From Chromobotia macracanthus (taxonomy: Eukaryota; Chordata; Actinopteri; Cypriniformes; Botiidae), in the NCBI GenBank assembly GCA_036877525.1, contig JAZGTH010000040.1, positions 3,424,001 through 3,488,000 of the forward strand: 64,000 bases of DNA, read 5' to 3'. Each line of letters starts with the position of its first letter. Within the stretch, counting starts at the first letter, position 1. Under the pieces are notes generated by a model. It was given only the letters and a program-made list of their open reading frames with translations. It did not search any database and was not told the origin of the DNA. Made by a program: the position numbers and the translations under genes. Of the stretch, positions 10,366 through 23,800 are shown one piece after another.

Positions 10366-10847
10366 GTAAGACGTGAATGAAAATGCATGTTTCGTTTGCT
10401 TCCTCCAGGATCAATGTTATAATGATTATGATTAGATGCAGAAAATGCACGCATGCTTTTTAATGTGCATGTCTAACTGTCCAGATAGCGCTGGTACATG
10501 GCTATCAGTCCTTTATGTTGAGACAAATATCATTTCAGTTCATAAGAATGATCAGTCTGCTATGTAGTTTATAGTTAGCCAGATGCCTCTAAAATAATTA
10601 ATAACATTTATTTATAAAATGGTTACGATGTAACAAACAATGTATGGCAGCTGAATACTTATGTAAGGAGGGATTTCTGATGACTGGTTCTGTTAATAAC
10701 TCTTCTTCACCTAAAATGAAGACATGTTGGCATTGTCTGTTATTTGCTTTGCATTAACTTTCATATTGTTCTGTACTCTATAGAGTGAAGGTCTGACCAA
10801 GCAACAAGGAGTGAGGACATTTTGACTGTTATATACTAACTGTGGAT

Positions 10848-13291
10848 ATGAAAGGGTTGGTACCTAAAATATTTCTGTAACTGATTATAATTAGAATAAT
10901 TATTTATAATAACAATAATAATTACTGAATAATCCGATTATAACACCTGGACTGGTACTTCTGTGTTAATTACACTTACACACTCTAATTGTCTTAATAA
11001 AAATATTTATATTATATACATTTTATTTATATGGACTTTCAGGCAACAGAAAAGTTCAGAACCTGATGTCAATGTTCCAGTCATTGAAGAAGGTATTAGA
11101 TTAAACAAAATTAGTTTTATTTATTTGACAGGTTTGGGGATTTAATGTCTGTTTTACTCTTAAGGGGCAGTTGCTACTGCGGAGGACCCATCAGCTATCA
11201 CAACTATTCAGTCTGCTTCTACATTCTCCTCTGAGCAGCCGATTAAATATCTCTTCAAGACCGAAGGAGCTGGGGGTCAGGTAGGGGAGCTGTACCCTCC
11301 CACAGGGCAGGTAGGAGATGAGGAGGAGGGGGAAGATTTAAACACTTAAGTTAGTAGCTGTTAACTCAGCTTCCAGTATGCATGCTTACTATTCACATGA
11401 TCTACATTAACCTGTTTAGAAGATGCTTTTATTCAAAGCCAGTTGTCTATGTCAGTGTATATAGATACCAGGCATATCTTGGCATTATATAAGATTATAT
11501 ATAAGATGATAATAGCAGGCGTAAACCAACCTGAATTTAAGTAACCAACCTCTTACAAATGCAAGTTTCAGAGTAGATGAGCCAAGTAAATTTCCGAAAG
11601 AGTATTTTAACAACAGTTTATCCTCTTATTTTTCTTTAGGTAACGTATAGAGTAATCCAGGTTGCAGATGGACAGCTGGAAGCTCAAACGGATGGTGCAA
11701 CAGCTGTTAGTGTGGTGACTGGGTTTCCTGCGACAACACAGCCTGTTACACAGGTTGAGAAATTACATGCATTAGATCTGACATAGATGAACAAAATGAG
11801 TCTCTTTCTGTCTAGTTCCACTAACATTGCTCTGCTGTTGTGTTTTTAAATATTATGTGTTTAGGCTGTGTTTTCTCAGTCAGAGGGCTTAGAGGGTGAT
11901 GGCACAGAAACCCATTACACTTATTACCCTGCAACTATCTCAGATGCAGCAACAGGCACTATGGTGACCAGCGTTCAGGCCTCAGATGCTCTGCTCAGTC
12001 AGAGTGCCCCTGCAGGTCAGACCTTTCTCAGAATAAATGACTTCTAACCCTGAATTGTTATTGTTAGTATTAATACACTATATTTTGTATATTTATATAT
12101 GTCTTTGGCACCATCTTTAGGTCAGTTGTATGTTATGATGTCACCACAGGAGGTCCTTACTGGAGCCAACCAGAGGTCTATTGCACCTCGTACACAACCT
12201 TACAATGTGTAATGTTGCCTTTTCCCGCCTCTCAAAAGCATTTTGACTGCATTTTGCATGTGTTTACATACATACATTCTATTTTCCAAATAGTTATCAG
12301 CAGGGCCACACATAAACACCACCCGCAAATCTTTACAGAAGACCAGTTTAAGTATAGTACTCTTACCTTGTTTACTACATTTTACCGGAAAACGCAAACA
12401 AACTGGTCTTGGTAATTCAATGTGTTAGTTTGATTTCGGTACAAGCATTCAATTTTTCTATATTATAATTATCTAGTGTATTTCTGTGAAGTGTTAAATG
12501 AATTAATTAATCGATTAGTGTATAGTCCCAAAGATAAAACGGTAGTTGTTATAATTTAATGTTTTAATTTCTCAGCAGAACAGAGGCACCAAGAACTTCA
12601 AGAGATGAGAAAAGACGAGCCCAGCACAATGAAGGTAAGGATTTTATATTGCTATAATGGAAGGTGATTAATAATTACATTTTGATTGTGTAAGTTATCA
12701 ACAAGTAATTATTTCCATATATACAGTGGAACGAAGACGCAGAGACAAAATTAATAACTGGATTGTTCAGCTTTCAAAAACAATTCCAGACTGCACAATG
12801 GATTCCACTAAAACTGGCCAGGTATGTGTTATCTTATATATTGTCTTATATATTGTATGAATTGTATATAAATTGCTGCAGTGAATATTTGATTGGGTCT
12901 GGTTTGCTGTATATTTTGTTTTTCAGAGTAAAGGTGGCATCCTATCAAAAGCCTGTGATTACATTCAGGAGCTCCGGCAAAGTAACAGCCGGATAGGAGA
13001 GGAACTAAACAACCTTGAGAGGTTGAGAATGGATAACCAGCTGTTACGACAAGAGGTGTGCAATTTATATGTATTTTATAGGATATAGAAGCTTTTTGTC
13101 TATCTGTATCTTTTTTCCATCTTCCTTTCTGTTTTTTGGCCACTCTCTCTCAGTTCACAATTTCATAGACAATTTTGTTGCTTTTATAATGTTTCCTAAA
13201 GGTGGAAGATTGGAAATCTAAGAATCAGATTTTGAGGAACCATCTCCGGCAGCATGGAATAGTCGCAGCAGCAAGTGCAGATACCCAGTGA
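10848..13291 (+). CDS. usf1: upstream stimulatory factor 1 (USF1-type bHLH leucine zipper transcription factor)
   Basis: Nuclear E-box (CACGTG) binding factor acting as a homo- or heterodimer with USF2. Coding exons: 10848-10855, 11043-11092, 11165-11280, 11640-11753, 11865-12015, 12121-12208, 12579-12634, 12727-12821, 12927-13055, 13202-13291; 298 residues (human 310). All junctions stay in frame. The start MKGQQK is the USF1 N-terminus; its ATG lies in exon 2, after a non-coding exon. Seen: GGQVTYRVIQVADGQL; the USF-specific region GQLYVMMSPQEVL..RSIAPRT just before the basic region; RAQHNEVERRRRDKINNWIV with the H-E-R DNA-contact pattern; helix 2 GGILSKACDYIQELRQ; then leucine heptads to the end (ASADTQ). 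Two fish USF1-like paralogues are known, so this could be usf1l. Confidence 0.95.
11281..11310 (+). other. usf1: alternative 30-nt donor extension of usf1 coding exon 3
   Basis: After GGGGGTCAG there is a donor (gtaggg, 11281). Exactly 30 bases later the phrase GGGCAG|gtagga repeats it. Use of the second donor inserts ten residues (VGELYPPTGQ) in frame, between the GGQ and VTYRV of the activation region. Confidence 0.55.
12574..12579 (+). other. usf1: NAGNAG tandem splice acceptor, usf1 coding exon 7
   Basis: The acceptor reads tctcagcag|AACAGAGG. Use of the first or second AG gives ...YN-V-R-T-E or ...YN-V-T-E, a one-residue difference (Arg in or out) just before the basic region. Both keep frame. 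Confidence 0.6.
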
Positions 13292-13775
13292 AGAATTTTG
13301 AAGGATGTTGGTAGTGAGGAATCAGCTGTAGAAAGAACCAGCTTCAGAAGAAAACATAACTGCGTTTTCTGCAGTTGTTTGTAGATGGCATCAAAATGAC
13401 CTTGAACTATTCATAACACAGGACTTTTTGCCTAACAATATACGGTGATGATTCTCAATCAGGATCTTGCCTTATGTACATATTGTTTTCTTTAATCATT
13501 TCCACAGTGTAATTTAGTTTTGTTTTAATGCACCATGAGGACTTGGAGGAACTTATTATGTTTTGTACCTATAATGCTTGCAGAAAAAATATTCAAATGT
13601 TTGTGTTATCAACGCATTTTCATGTTTTATACTTTTCAGAAGGGTTGTCAGTTTATTTTCCAAATAATGAGCATTTCAAGTCACTGCCTTTACATTGGTA
13701 CTGGACACGATACAGTGTCATAGTAGTTTGATCTATGCAGGCTACTAAAATAAACAATGAAAAGCCTTTTATTTT
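13292..13775 (+). other. usf1: usf1 3' UTR with poly(A) signal
   Basis: This is AT-rich non-coding sequence after the TGA at 13289-13291. AATAAA at 13749-13754 is the first good polyadenylation signal, so the message probably ends about 13770. Confidence 0.65.
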
Positions 13776-14592
13776 TTGATTCAGTTTCTTGTCCTTCTTG
13801 ACTTCGGACCTCTCCAAGTGTAAACTAACAAATATTTCCATAAATCAGAGAAAATCCTGCTTAATGCTTAACATCTGGTAACTGAAAACTCCCCGTCTTG
13901 TGACCCGTAAGCTTGACCCACACGACCCTAATTTAATGTTTTTATACCACCATCTGCGAGCACTGAAACGAAATTGTGAGTCTGTCTCTTTAAGGATTTT
14001 CAGCGTTTACGATGACGCGCTTCACTTTAAGGTTGCAACTGTTAGTAGTTGCACCGTGAACATTCAACAAACTCTGAATGCATGATAGTGTATCGCTATT
14101 ATTAAAAATAATAAGACAAATAAACAAATGATTTGCATCCTGTTGGTTGCACGGCACGGTTTTAGAGGCACAGATTAAAGTAAGCATAAATGTTGTCACA
14201 TATGTCCTTTGCGACTCAATAAACTGATGTCATTTCTTAATAGTTCGCATGTAAATATAACTTTAATGCGCTCGTGTGGACCTTGCATGTTACATATTTG
14301 TTACTAAATGGATGCTTATCTGTACAGGAAAATACTTGCTATGTAATCAATAGGTGGTCAATTGAGTAAAATCAGCAAATGTATTTTTATGTTGCAGGCC
14401 TGCATGCTCACCTGAGAGGTGGAGTGGGGGGAAACTGTCAACACATGAGATTATATTTGATGATTTGTACTTTTGGAGGGATTATGATGTCTGTTTTTCA
14501 TGCAACACATCATTCAAACTCATGCACAAAAAAGTGACCTCTTTCTTCTTCTGACATCTCTATGCATTACCTTTTTGTTTGTTGACTTACAG
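13776..14592. other. intergenic between usf1 and the exon-like fragments
   Basis: CpG-containing sequence around 13980-14070 (gatgacgcgc, caccgtgaac) might be a promoter for the fragments that follow. Otherwise nothing is seen. The short open frames here lack splice context. Confidence 0.3.
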
Positions 14593-16840
14593 GGTGGGAC
14601 TCATGGGGAACCCCTCTGATGGGCTCAAAGGAAAACCATGGCTGTGACCACTGCTAATTTCTGGGCTGAGACTCTGGTAAATAAGAATATAAATAAGAGG
14701 TCAAAATGTAGAAAGCGCATGTGATTGACTCATTGTGATAGTTTCATTAATTCCTTTTACCTCATCCTCTGAAAGACCCAACGGAGTTTGGATGCTTGCA
14801 GGATCTTTTTTGAATCAGCTGCAAAGAAGGGTTTGTTTCATTTTTAATTATTTGTCCCCTTTATTTACACAATAAGGTATAAAGGGCCATGCTATTTTAG
14901 GAGTCAAGGGTGAAGGGCATTGTTGGGCATGATCCACAGCTTTTTAATTAAACTAATTTTATTACTCAAAGTCATTAAACTCAAATTAACATTCTTGTGC
15001 TAGCAAATGTAATTTCTGACATAAATTGTTGCTATGCAGTGAAAATAACAATCCACTGTAGGTGCTGGGCAGTTATGAAGAACAGGTGTTTTGCACCATG
15101 GCTGTTGGTAAATTGTAGCCTTTATCAGGTCAGGACCAATCAGCATAGAAGAAAATATCCATTTTATAATTGTTATTATTATTATTCATTTTTATCCTCA
15201 ATTTGCAGATATTTGGGAGGTCTGAGACTTCTACAAGCCACCTGTAAAAAGTTTTACCAGTTCTGTTCAGAATAAGGGTGAGTTTCCAACAAACAAACTG
15301 AATAAATCAGGAATTTAAAATGTTAATAGAGTCAATAAGATTTTTGTATCTGTTCTCCTTTTATAACAACAGCATTGCTCTGTCCAAGCAGAATTTTATT
15401 CTGAAGTATGGCAGAAACATTCCTTGACAAGTGGTAAATTTAGCATTATTTGCAGTTGTTTGTGTACAGTTTACATTTAAACAAACAAACAAAAATATCC
15501 TGTCTTGATGCAATAACAGTGCAGAGTTTTAACATATTTCTCTGGTGATTTCTAGGGTTTAGCTGGTAGTAGGTAAGTGAATGTGAAGTTTATCCTAGAC
15601 TCATTTATATCCTCTTTATAATTTAAAACTATGATAAAGATTATTCAGGTTGATATGTTTAACCTATCCTGGTTAATTTTGACGCTGGCAGTGAAGTATA
15701 CAGTGCTATTATTAGGCACACGTCTAAACACTTTAACACTGTGTTTTATGTGAAGCGTATTATGAGAAGCGCAATTGTGTCGGCCACCTTGAAGTTTTAT
15801 AACATTACAGACAATGTATGTGAATGTATGATTCACAATCAATTTACAATAGAACCTATTTAATCCAACTGCACTTTCTTTACAGTTATTGTTTACACTT
15901 TATTATCTGTGTAGTCTGTGTAATCTGCAATGAAATTGCTTGGCAGTGGTGTTGCTGTCGTAGGGTTGTGTATGGACACTGAACGACTGGTATGGCTGGT
16001 CTTCACTGTAATTTAATTCTTGTCTGTAATTTAATTCACATCATGTCTGAATTACTGTAATTAGATGATAACTCATTATTTGTTTCTATGACAACGTACA
16101 TAAAGTCTTTTGTACTAGATCTATGACAGATAAACCAATATAATTGGAATTCATATAACTGGAAGAAAAAGAAAGTTTAAGACAAAATGCATCAAGAAAG
16201 ATATGTGTAACAGTACTTTTAACTGTTATATAATTACACAATAGTCAAGTTGGAAGATGTTAGTGCTTTCATGCAATCCAGAGTCCTCAATTTTTAAAGG
16301 GGTTGTGACTTTTTTTATTTTAGTTTTTCACTGAGGTGTAATTATAATAATTTTGAATGTTTTTGGCCAGAAACGTATGTAATAAGTAATAATAAATGTA
16401 ATTGTTTTAAGTTATGAAACTTACAGGATGTATTAATGGTACCAAGACCTCTTATATGTCAAAAGATAAAGGAACATTTGATTGTTCATGTCATGACCCT
16501 TTTAACTGCAGGTTTGACAGATTTAAATGGTTTTTGCAGGGACCGGTATGCACAGCAGGTGGCAGAAGAGGGCTATATAGTCTAAACTATAGGAAATGAA
16601 AAAACATGCATAATACTGCATAAAACACTGCAAAACCATATGTTTCACAAAATATCTTTTAACAATATTCCATCTAGATTAAAGTATCAAAGTGAAACTA
16701 ACAGGCTAAACTAATCTGTCCTGTTATTCTTGCTGTCTTCAATAGGTGGAGCTGAAGAGGGCTTTCCAGGAGGCTGGTTGTGTGTTTTGTCTTATTGTGC
16801 CTTATGATCCATCAGGGCAGGGTCATAACTGATTGCTCAG
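14593..16840 (+). pseudogene. exon-like fragments of an unrecognised, possibly decayed gene
   Basis: Several blocks have good splice borders. 14593-14676 holds AAAACCATGG (strong start context) and reads MAVTTANFWAETL to donor CTG|gtaaat. 14776-14830 continues in frame as TQRSLDACRIFFESAAKK. 15209-15277 has acceptor ttgcag and donor AGG|gtgagt but a stop in every frame. 15373-15433 reads HCSVQAEFYSEVWQKHSL. Near 16540 DRYAQQVAEEGYIV meets a stop. From 16746 VELKRAFQEAGCVFCLIV runs on to a stop. I do not recognise the family, and the parts do not join into one frame. It could be a pseudogene, a non-coding RNA, or chance. Confidence is low. Confidence 0.28.
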
Positions 16841-17560
16841 AGAAAAGATTGTTTATTCCTTACTTGCTGCACAAGCTGTATAGGCTCTGGTGGGGGACAG
16901 ACTTCAAGGTTGTTTTAAATGCACTTGTCCATTTTCAGACTTATATCAGAGCAGTTAACTGCAGTATTGTGTGGTGGGAGACGTGAGTGGGTGGGACTCC
17001 AATTGTTGTATGTTTCAAACAGAAATGAGAAACAATTGCCTTTGTAATTGTAGCCATTCACACCCATCCTGTCGTATCGTAAAGATGTTTGTGTGAAAAT
17101 CTCAGGTGTTTGCTCCAGTAGACATGATTCATGCTGGAAATGGTTTTTTAAATAAGTCTATATAACAGTCAGAAGTATGCATTATATGTATAAGTATATA
17201 TTATAAGTATATATAATGTACATCATCTTGTGTTCTCACATATTTTGTCAATATATAAATGGATCAAATCTTTGGTCACACTTTACATTAGTTTTATATT
17301 TGACATTAAAATTATACACTGGTAAAAGTGATGGTAAATTTAATGAGTACTGCTTTAGTATTTTGTATTTGTCTTTTATTTCTGTAGTAGTATAATTGCA
17401 TTTACCTTTCACATAGGTCTAACTATTACTAGTTGCTAACATATCTCATATACGTTACCAACCTTTGACTAAGTCAGACTAGTAGAGTCTCTGTGATATC
17501 AAGCATAATGAAAACAGTGAGTGGTTCATTGCTATTACAAGAATAACAATCTGGCTCAAA
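15434..17560. other. mostly featureless AT-rich DNA upstream of ubash3b
   Basis: Apart from the doubtful fragments near 16540 and 16746, no coding, RNA or repeat signal is evident. Part of 17160-17260 is rich in TATA runs. Confidence 0.4.
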
Positions 17561-17564
17561 AACC

Positions 17565-17732
17565 GTGTCTTAAAACCTTGTGATCTGGCTTCCTTGACAG
17601 CATTTTGAGCATGTTAGGCTCGTTGCCCATAATACTGACCCGTTTCAAACAAGCTGGCGTTTTGACTCGGACCCGCCTATAATGCCAAAATGCTGTCAAC
17701 TGTAGGTAGGAGGATCACAAGATTTAAGACAC
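17565..17732. repeat. 168-bp inverted-repeat element just upstream of ubash3b
   Basis: The left arm 17565-17607 (gtgtcttaaaaccttgtgat ... cattttg) is mirrored by the right arm 17686-17732 (caaaatgctgtcaac ... gatttaagacac) with a few mismatches. The spacer is about 78 bases. The form suggests a small foldback or MITE. It ends 163 bases before the ubash3b ATG, so it lies in or next to the promoter. Confidence 0.7.
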
Positions 17733-17894
17733 AGCCATGATCTTCTGGTCATAATGCATGCAAACAGACGCTGATCTGGTCTCGGATCGGTCTTAGTCAT
17801 AGTGTCAATCGCTAAATAAGCTGATGTTTCCCATGGCTGTGCCGTCTCGGACTGCTGTCAGACCCGACTGTATCTTTTAATGGGACTTTGAAGG

Positions 17895-20800
17895 ATGGCA
17901 GCAAAGGAGGACCTTTACTCCAAGATTATTCCCCGCAGACTTAGACTGAACAATTGCGTCTCTGTCAGACATGGATCCAGTTTAGACGTGCTTCTGTCGA
18001 TGGGATTTCCTCAGCATCGAGCGTAAGTGGGATATATATATATATATATATATATATAGTGCATATGTATGTTTACCTATATGTATATTTATCTACTCGA
18101 AATCAAAAATGTATATTCATGCGAAGGTGCGTAACGAGTTGGTTTTCGCTTTCTAAAGGCTGTATTGTGTGTTTTAACACGCCGGCTTAACCTTTGTTTT
18201 AGTTAAAATCGTCAAATAAGTTTAAATGCATGATTGTGGGGAATCGTCTATTAATTAATTTACATAGTAGTTATGCAATAACGATTGTCCTGCGTTGTAA
18301 ATGCTATTATCCCGTTTTCACATGAAAAAGTTTATTAATGGTTTAGGTTCAGGCACATAGAAGGTCAGCAAGGAAAGTATGTTTGATGTTTATGGTAATT
18401 GTGTTAGCAGAGAGCATATTTTACATGATTTGTTTGGCATTAAACAAATTCAGGGTATTGTGTCACCAAGATCAGTATAGCATTGCATGCCTTATGTCTC
18501 AATTGATAAGTCAATGGCCTTTTCAGAAAAGCAGATGTTTGATACAGTAACCTGTATCTTGCACTATGACATTTCTGATATCTGTGACCGTATGACCTGC
18601 TGAATACTATAAAATGCCTTCTCAGTTCACCCTCAGACCTCTTGAATAAAGGCAACATTATAGTCCAAAGTTATGTGCCTGGTTTGTTTCAGGCTTAGTC
18701 AATGGGAGTTATTAATACACTTTTTCTCTGTCTCCTGTCTATATATGTATTGACCCACATAGTGACAGTGAAATGCCCTGGTTTCTTTAAGAATTGAAAG
18801 CCTTTAGACTTCCAAAATACATTCACTTCAGATAAAACTGCCAAAATACTGATCCAGTCACACAGCAGCATTAGTCATGATGGTTAATATGTCTCAACAT
18901 GCGAGTAGGAAAATCTGTGGTTTCAGCATGAACAATCTTGCGAGTCACAAGGTGCTTCTCTATTCTTCTTTTGGACTGAGAAAACCCAAGATTTTGCAGC
19001 TGTTTGAAATTATATAAAGCGTAGTTGATATGCGCTCAGTTTTGTGTGGGAAGCTCCTTTCTGTTTAGAAGAAAGACCCAGTTTGTTTTGTTTGGAACTG
19101 ATCACGGTGTTGTTCAGGGTAACCAAATGAAAGAACAAAAATTATAAAAAAAATATGTTTGAAGACTCCACCATCTGACTTTAGTTGGGCAAACTGATTC
19201 CTACCATTGGTTAATCCAGTGTTGCTATGGTGGGCTGGTCAGGATACACAAGCAAAGTGTTTTGATATCCTCAAAAAGTATCAAAATTGTGGCGCTATCA
19301 CCCTACAGTTGCATTACGGTTGAGATAGGAGACTACCTTTAACAGGACAAACAGTCTTTAGCTTTAAGTCTGACAACAGCAACCTTTTCTCCTTAGTCAT
19401 CACACTGCTATCTTCACACTTTTGCTCATCCATATATGAGTGCTTAATAAAGTGTGATCTACAGAGACATCTAATGGGCTGGCTTGTCATAAGGTGCTGT
19501 TTACCAGTAAGCAGTCCACGCATATAATAACACAATATCAGTGTGGTTTTGTCTCAAGATCACGTTGTGTAAATGTAAATGTCACGTTGTGTAAATGCGA
19601 CACAGGAGATCAGATGGCTCGCGTGGCCTCCTGTACAGCTGGTGCAAAAACACTGAGGGCCCTATCATCTACTGTATTCAGAGGTCACATTGTGGATGTT
19701 CTGATAATGTGTGAGGACTAGGTACATTTGATGTTTCTGATGTGATGTTCTTCAAAACCAAGTGGTCCTCTCTAGCCCGTAAGAGGCTGCCAGTTGTCGT
19801 TGCCTGCTGTGGGCTGGGCACATTTGCTAATGTGTATGCAGGTGTTGGCTGGACATATTTTTGGATTAGCAGCTGTGTACTATTCCCCCGGCTTGTCCCA
19901 TGCTCTGTCCCCTTTGTGACGGGGCTGGCAGCTGGTACTTGCGGGCATAGCTCATCAGGCTTATGGGATAGCAACTGTTTGTTGGTCTTGCTGAGCTTCA
20001 GTGAGATCAGTCGTGTCTTTTTCATCTTTCCTCTTTGGCATTGCTTCCTCAGTGGCTGCTGGAACATAAAGGAAACAGATGTAGGCTAGCACACGAGCAT
20101 CAGTACAGAATAGGTGCCTCCCCAGCGCCACTGAATAAACATGCGTTCTGTCAGGCGCAGAGTGTCTGCGTCTGTCAGAGTGTGATCCACACTATTGTCT
20201 GCGTCTGCATCCTAACAGTTGTTAAAAAAGCCGGCCTACTCCTTTATTCCCTTATCAACTCCTCCGCTGCGTATGAGAGGCGTCAGTGAGGCATCAGTGT
20301 GTGGTTGTGCTCTCTCAGTTGTGAGTCCACCATCTGTGTTGGTTGTGCGATTGCCAGGATCAGCGTGTGTCCTTCCACCCTGCTGCTGTAGCATTACCAC
20401 AGACTAAAGCTCTGGAGGACACAAGGATACAGCTCCACCCTCTGTCACCATGTTGGTTATTGTCTTGGTAAAGTGTTATTGGTTTTTAATTAACAGCTGA
20501 TATGTTGCTAATGTGTTAAGATTATTAACTAATTTTGAAATTAGTTAGTGGCCCTATTAAAGTGGAATAACTTATTCATTACATTTGGCAGATGCCAAAG
20601 TAACTTACAGTACATTCAAGACGTACATCAGTACATTTGTTCCTTGGCAATCAAACTCATAACCTTTGCGGTGCTAACATAACGGTCTACCAGCTGAGCT
20701 ACAGGAACAACATGTAAAAGTTACAAGTTTTGAGTTACATGAGGGTGGTTACTTGGCAGGATTACCGGATAATGACAGGATTACTTAGATTAAGGCAGCT

Positions 20801-23800
20801 TTTTAAAGAAGTTCGAACATGTTTGGACTAACCAAATTTAGACATGTAAATGGCTGCTTTCTGCCCAAATATTTTAGAGAAATGTGTTTTTAAGCGTATA
20901 ATAATCATGCAACTCAGTTATCAGAATAATATTTTATGCACAAATATGTGATAATGCTTCTGGTTCTAGTTGCTTTTAGAAAACTGCTTTTTAACAAACA
21001 AGTTCATTATTTATTCAGTTCATGTATTGGTTGCATTTAATAAAACTGAATAATGATAATGTGTTAATATGGTACTGGTTGTGATCTGCTCACTTTTACA
21101 GTAACAAATATACGGCATGTTATTGTGATACAATTTGTCCTTTGTTTGCTCTTGCTTTGGTAGTATAGTACAATCAGTGTTCAGCGACAGAGGAGAAGGA
21201 CTTTATTTGGCGTCAGAGAGGTGCGTTGGTGCTGATGGCCAAATGTCGGTTGTACAACAGGGCACTTAAGTTCACAGGTTACTATTCTTAGCAGACAGTT
21301 AATCTGGAAACAGATTGTTTGCTTCCTTTTTTGAGTTTTGAAAAAGCTTGTTGAATGAATTTATTTCCAGAATGTGTCTTCTAGCTTTAATGTCCCATAC
21401 TGATCCCTGTTAACATTGTTATTTCTCATCATCATAAAAGAGGTGTTTGTGCTATCAATTTACTTATGTTGAAATGAGAAAAAAAACATTGTACGTGTGA
21501 AGTAAGGAGGTTTCTTGTATTAACGCATCACTACTTTAATCCTGCCTGATAATGGAATATTCTGTTATTGAGTTTCGACAGCTAACCCCTCCTCTAAACG
21601 TTTAATGTGGTTTCCTTGACAGAAGCTACATGTGGTCATTGACTATAAAATAGACAGTTGATGATCCTGTTCATTGACAATTGTGAAAAAACAGTGAAAA
21701 CAGATTAGAGAAGCATACTGTCATATGGAATGCCACTTTGTCTTTACATTAAAAATTTAAAAATGGGAGTGCAGGCCCAAAACATTTCTATGTGATTTCA
21801 GCACAATGTCATTACTGTGCATTTGAGAATATGATTTATTTGTGAGGAGTTTTCAGTTGTTAATTAAAATGGTCTCATCATCCACAAGCTTATGGAAAAC
21901 AGGCCCATTAGTCTTCTCACAATAGAAAGCAATTGTTGGCAGAGATATTGTAGAGTGCAGTGACTCTTTCTAGCCTCTTGGCAGAAAATCAGGCTAACCG
22001 GAAGGTCTATAAACAGGAAATTTAAGGATGCAAAGGTCTGAGCTGTGGGATTTCCCCAAAGAGCTGAGTTGAAGGTGTGTGTTCGCTTGTTTAGTCAGCT
22101 GTGTGTCTGTGAAAAGATGCTTTGTGAAGATTATCAAAACTGATTAAAAAAACAGATATGTACATCGTTAAATATGTCTAATAAACATAGAAGCGTATAT
22201 AAAATGAACATTACTATCACATACAAAGCACAATGTAGCTTCTTAATTGTTAAGTAACTCTTAATCTTGGCCTTGGACTGCTGCTTCAAGCTGTTGCCAT
22301 TGCTCAAAGCTTTATCAAGACTCTGAATAAATGTTCCTAAAATATAATCTTTCTCCCAATCCACTTTTACTTGTACACCGTACATAACATTTATGCTAGA
22401 TACGTGTAGATAGATGTGTAGCTATAGATATTTATTGGTTGAACTAGGGAGGAAAAGTTTGTTAATCACAGTGCCAGTCAGTTCATTCGTTAGCAGATGT
22501 CAGTGGAATTTGAAAAGACCCCCACTACATCTTTAGTAATTGTATATGAGTAATACAGGGCAATAAATAGGAAATAGCTTGTAACATACAAAAACACATC
22601 TAATGACATGAAAGTCTATGAGTGAGGTATGTGTGGGTGATTATTCATTTCTTCATATCTTAATTGATCTTAATCTTGTTTTTTATTGGAAAATTATTAT
22701 TTAATCTATTATGGCTTATTAAAAACTTTAATGGTTGGATGTTTTCAAAGCATGCTTTGTGCATGTTAATATTTAATATTGTTAAGAGCTCGTTGCATGG
22801 AATGGAATAGTGCTGTCATCACCTTGTTAACTCGGTAATGTTTTTAGTCAGCACACATACTCTACTTAAGGACATATCAGGTTCAATTTACTTGACATTT
22901 AAAGGCCTGTCACTGCTGTATATGATTTGGTCTCACTATGTGTAGCTGAGTGACATGACTTGTTCTAGGCTGATTTATTTTTAAAAAAGTCAGTTGTACA
23001 GAAATTAGAGGGCTGGTATCTGTGATCAGTTTGATTATGTGCATCGTGTGTATGCATAGACCGGTTACATTTTGGTCATGTATTTATGTCTTGATGCCAC
23101 AGATGATTCAGTGCTGCTAACAGGCGATTGAACAGTTTAAATTAATATATGTTTGCCTTCAAGAGATTCTGTTAAACTGTTGTTTACTGTAAATTGTGAG
23201 AAACCTTCTTTCAGAACAACTACTACATTCATTTGCTGGCCTGTGTTTCGTTTTCAAGCATCTTGGAACAATTTGTTTGAACCCTAACTCGATTTAAAGA
23301 ACAAATATGTTTTTAGAATAAGTTTTAGACCTTTATTTGCATGTTATCAATAAAACGCATGATAAACCAGGTTCTTTCTCCAGTTTGCTGCAATTGTTAA
23401 TCTGTTTTGTTTTTTCGTTCTGACAGAACAGTCATCTTAACAGCAAACAAATATGCAGACTGATTGTTGTCCACAATCTAACCATGACCTTTTGTGAACA
23501 CTTGCCCATTAGAGGCAGTTACAAAAAAGTTAGAGGAAGTCTTAATAACCTCAGGTTTTACTTCAGTGGTATTAGTTAAAATGGGGTTATTTCAATATTT
23601 TGAACACACAAATGCTGTTGAAATTGTTGCCTCTTTGTCTAGTGACACAGGGTTACTGGCTTTATGACAGGAATGGAAACTTTGGGGTTAATCTTAATTC
23701 TGTTTTTGCCAATACATAAAACCTCATACCTGATGTGAGAGTACATTCCACTTCCGCTTGTGTTTTGACATTTTCTCACGATTAAAGGTCCTGAGACTAC

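Noticed and set aside
13528..13731. Overlapping open frames after usf1
   Set aside because: They lie in the 3' UTR before the poly(A) signal, with no family resemblance.
19678..20407. Several 60-130 codon frames in ubash3b intron 1
   Set aside because: They occur on both strands, show no domain and have no supporting splice sites.
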